The notes beneath the pieces are model-generated. The model made no database searches. It saw only the letters and a list, made by a program, of their open reading frames with translations, and had not been told where the DNA came from. DNA of 15,093 bases from CAYQPF01 sp964419225 (lineage in GTDB: Bacteria; Cloacimonadota; Cloacimonadia; Cloacimonadales; CAYQPF01): contig CAYQPF010000122.1 of NCBI GenBank assembly GCA_964419225.1, forward strand, positions 1-15,093. The letters run 5' to 3'. Position numbers and translations under genes: made by a program. Positions 13,756 through 15,093 of the stretch are shown here, one piece after another (within the stretch, counting starts at the first letter, position 1; each line of letters starts with the position of its first letter).

Positions 13756-15093
13756 TTTGAAGCTCCTTGTCCTATTTGATCATAATATGACAAAGTTCTA
13801 AATTCATTCTGCTCTGTTTGTCCTATTTCCTTATTAAGCAAGTGCTTTATAATTGCCAGTTCTTGTTCCTTTATCGTCTCTTTAAGGATCTTCTCTATTC
13901 GCATACAGCTTACTATAGGTAAGGACATTATTGATTCTATACTCTTTTCCCAAATTGCTGGAGGGTATTTAAATAAAAGTTTTTTTAAACCTCGGAACTG
14001 ATCTCTGGGATTACGGGGTGATGCTTTCTCTATAGCTGATAGTAAATCTTCTGCACAGACTATTTTATGGTTTATCAGCAACGGTAATGTCTCAGTACGT
14101 AACTCTGCTATAGATTTCCGATAATCACGATAATGGTTGTTATTCTTGTTAATGAGTTCTCTGTTTTTTCGCAAATCCCATTCTGCTATACATTCTGTCA
14201 TGCTTTCATTATATATATGAAGGACTTCTTCCATTACAGCTATTTTTACTCTCTTGTTTTGATATTGAAAAGGCACTGAGTATTTTAAACCCTTGTAGTT
14301 AATTAAGCCTGTCTTGTCTGATTCTCTGTGTTCGGTATCCATACTAAAGCTATTTAACTTCTGAAGGCTACACTTCTCTTCTAAAAATAAATCCATTGGT
14401 CGCTTTTTGGTTGCTCCATGAACTCTGACATTAGCTACATCATTAATCCATGCAAAACTGCGTTTACGCAAGTCCTCGATGTTCTGAAACTCTCTACCAT
14501 ACAAAAAAGACTGTTTAATATAATCCACACTCTTTTCCACCATCCCTTTACTTTGTGGATCATATCCTTCACAGGCATGAACTCTGAAATTGCTGCCAAG
14601 AGAAAACTTCCCAAATTGCTCATTTAAAACCAGTTCCCGATACTCCTCTCGTATTACTACAAGCTTTGTCTGATCGTAAACACACTCCTGCGGAACTCCC
14701 CCCAAAAACTGGAAGGCCTCAAGATGTGCTTTAATAAACATTGCGGTATTATAGGGTCTGGTTTCATAACTTACATACATCAGGCGAGACCAACATAATA
14801 CAAAGCTGACAAAATATACCTTATATAATTCCCCTGTTTCTGATATTACGATGTTCTCCTCGCCAATATCTACCTGAATCTGTTCACCTGGAATACGATC
14901 TATCACTGGTTCAAAATGTCTGACCTTAATCTCTTGTGTCATTATTTCTTCTCTGTGTTTGTTGATATATTTACGAAATGCTCTGTCACTTGATTTGATC
15001 TCTTTGAAATGCTCTTTCAATTGATTATAGGCGTTACTATGAATAATATTTTTACGATGAGCCACTCGTCCAGACTGAATGAGCCATGTCTCC
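13752..15093 (-). CDS. istA: IS21-family transposase IstA (N-terminal part outside window)
   Basis: This is a DDE/RNase H-fold transposase that cuts and joins the element ends. Counting from the GTG at 15065, the catalytic triad is D66 (IQVDIGE), D131 (CVYDQTK) and E177 (GMVEKSV), in the usual IS21 contexts. The segment AYNQLKEHFKEIKSSDRAFRKYINKHREEI before it fits the second helix-turn-helix region. The GTG is unlikely to be the true start: the frame stays open upstream to the window edge (ETWLIQSGR before the V), and the first DNA-binding helix-turn-helix, normally at the N terminus, is missing from the visible part. The gene is therefore annotated as running off the window. At least 446 codons are visible and intact. 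It overlaps istB by four bases. Confidence 0.93.
   Translation of the reverse strand, partial: ETWLIQSGRVAHRKNIIHSNAYNQLKEHFKEIKSSDRAFRKYINKHREEIMTQEIKVRHFEPVIDRIPGEQIQVDIGEENIVISETGELYKVYFVSFVLCWSRLMYVSYETRPYNTAMFIKAHLEAFQFLGGVPQECVYDQTKLVVIREEYRELVLNEQFGKFSLGSNFRVHACEGYDPQSKGMVEKSVDYIKQSFLYGREFQNIEDLRKRSFAWINDVANVRVHGATKKRPMDLFLEEKCSLQKLNSFSMDTEHRESDKTGLINYKGLKYSVPFQYQNKRVKIAVMEEVLHIYNESMTECIAEWDLRKNRELINKNNNHYRDYRKSIAELRTETLPLLINHKIVCAEDLLSAIEKASPRNPRDQFRGLKKLLFKYPPAIWEKSIESIMSLPIVSCMRIEKILKETIKEQELAIIKHLLNKEIGQTEQNEFRTLSYYDQIGQGASK

Larger units (their letters stand above)
12890..15093 (-). mobile_element. IS21-family insertion sequence, partial (istA end outside window)
   Basis: Adjacent istA and istB genes on the minus strand with a four-base ATGA overlap define the IS21 family. 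One end is inferred at 12890, where TGTCAATGGTA begins; IS21 elements start with TG and carry several internal binding repeats near each end, and two such repeats follow here. The other end lies beyond the window, so target-site duplication cannot be checked. The element faces the propeller genes tail to tail and interrupts no recognisable gene. Confidence 0.8.

Noticed and set aside
13752..15065. GTG at 15065 as the true istA start
   Set aside because: The frame is open to the window edge, and the usual first helix-turn-helix would be lost; the gene is treated as partial.

Overview
The window is AT-rich and most likely comes from a member of the FCB superphylum, with Cloacimonadota or a close relative the best guess. 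The main reason is the C-terminal module of the two middle genes: an NSPNPFNPET motif followed by an FlgD-Ig-like fold ending in GVYFYRL...KMLLLK. This is the type A sorting domain of the type IX secretion system (T9SS) in the form common outside classical Bacteroidetes. The large surface-type proteins built of repeats, with Sec signal peptides, fit the same group. This is judged by eye; no database was searched. A run of 100 N shows that the contig is scaffolded.

Layout, left to right. (1) Positions 1-269 hold the 3' end of a gene whose last 86 codons are nearly the same as the end of the next gene, followed by a hairpin terminator. (2) Positions 270-663 are non-coding. They hold a good sigma70-type promoter candidate and a decayed stretch whose translation resembles the C-terminal part of KdpC. 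(3) Positions 664-6657 encode a 1997-residue secreted protein: signal peptide, N-terminal domain, a matrixin-like metzincin protease (HELGHAWGANH plus Met-turn), a CARDB-like domain, about nine beta-rich repeats, a second CARDB domain and a small C-terminal domain. A terminator closely related to the first one follows. (4) Positions 6836-9639 and 9793-12669 hold two tandem paralogues of about 950 residues, each with a signal peptide, a propeller-like body with repeated 'G-x-x-x-W-G' motifs, and a C-terminal T9SS sorting domain. The first is interrupted by the N gap inside that domain. (5) Positions 12814-12875 hold a compact palindromic element. (6) From about 12890 to the end of the window lies an IS21-family insertion sequence on the minus strand (istB and istA), facing gene 3 and cut by the window edge.

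Taken together, this is a locus of exported, probably surface-attached or released proteins that grows by tandem duplication. There are two duplicated pairs: the protease-type gene and its partly visible upstream copy, and the two propeller proteins. The pairs behave differently. The protease-type tails differ mostly at silent sites, while the sorting domains of the propeller pair are identical in every visible base although the protein bodies have diverged strongly. That points to recent homogenisation of the sorting-domain cassette, and it probably also explains why the assembly broke there. No T9SS machinery gene, RNA gene or CRISPR array was seen.
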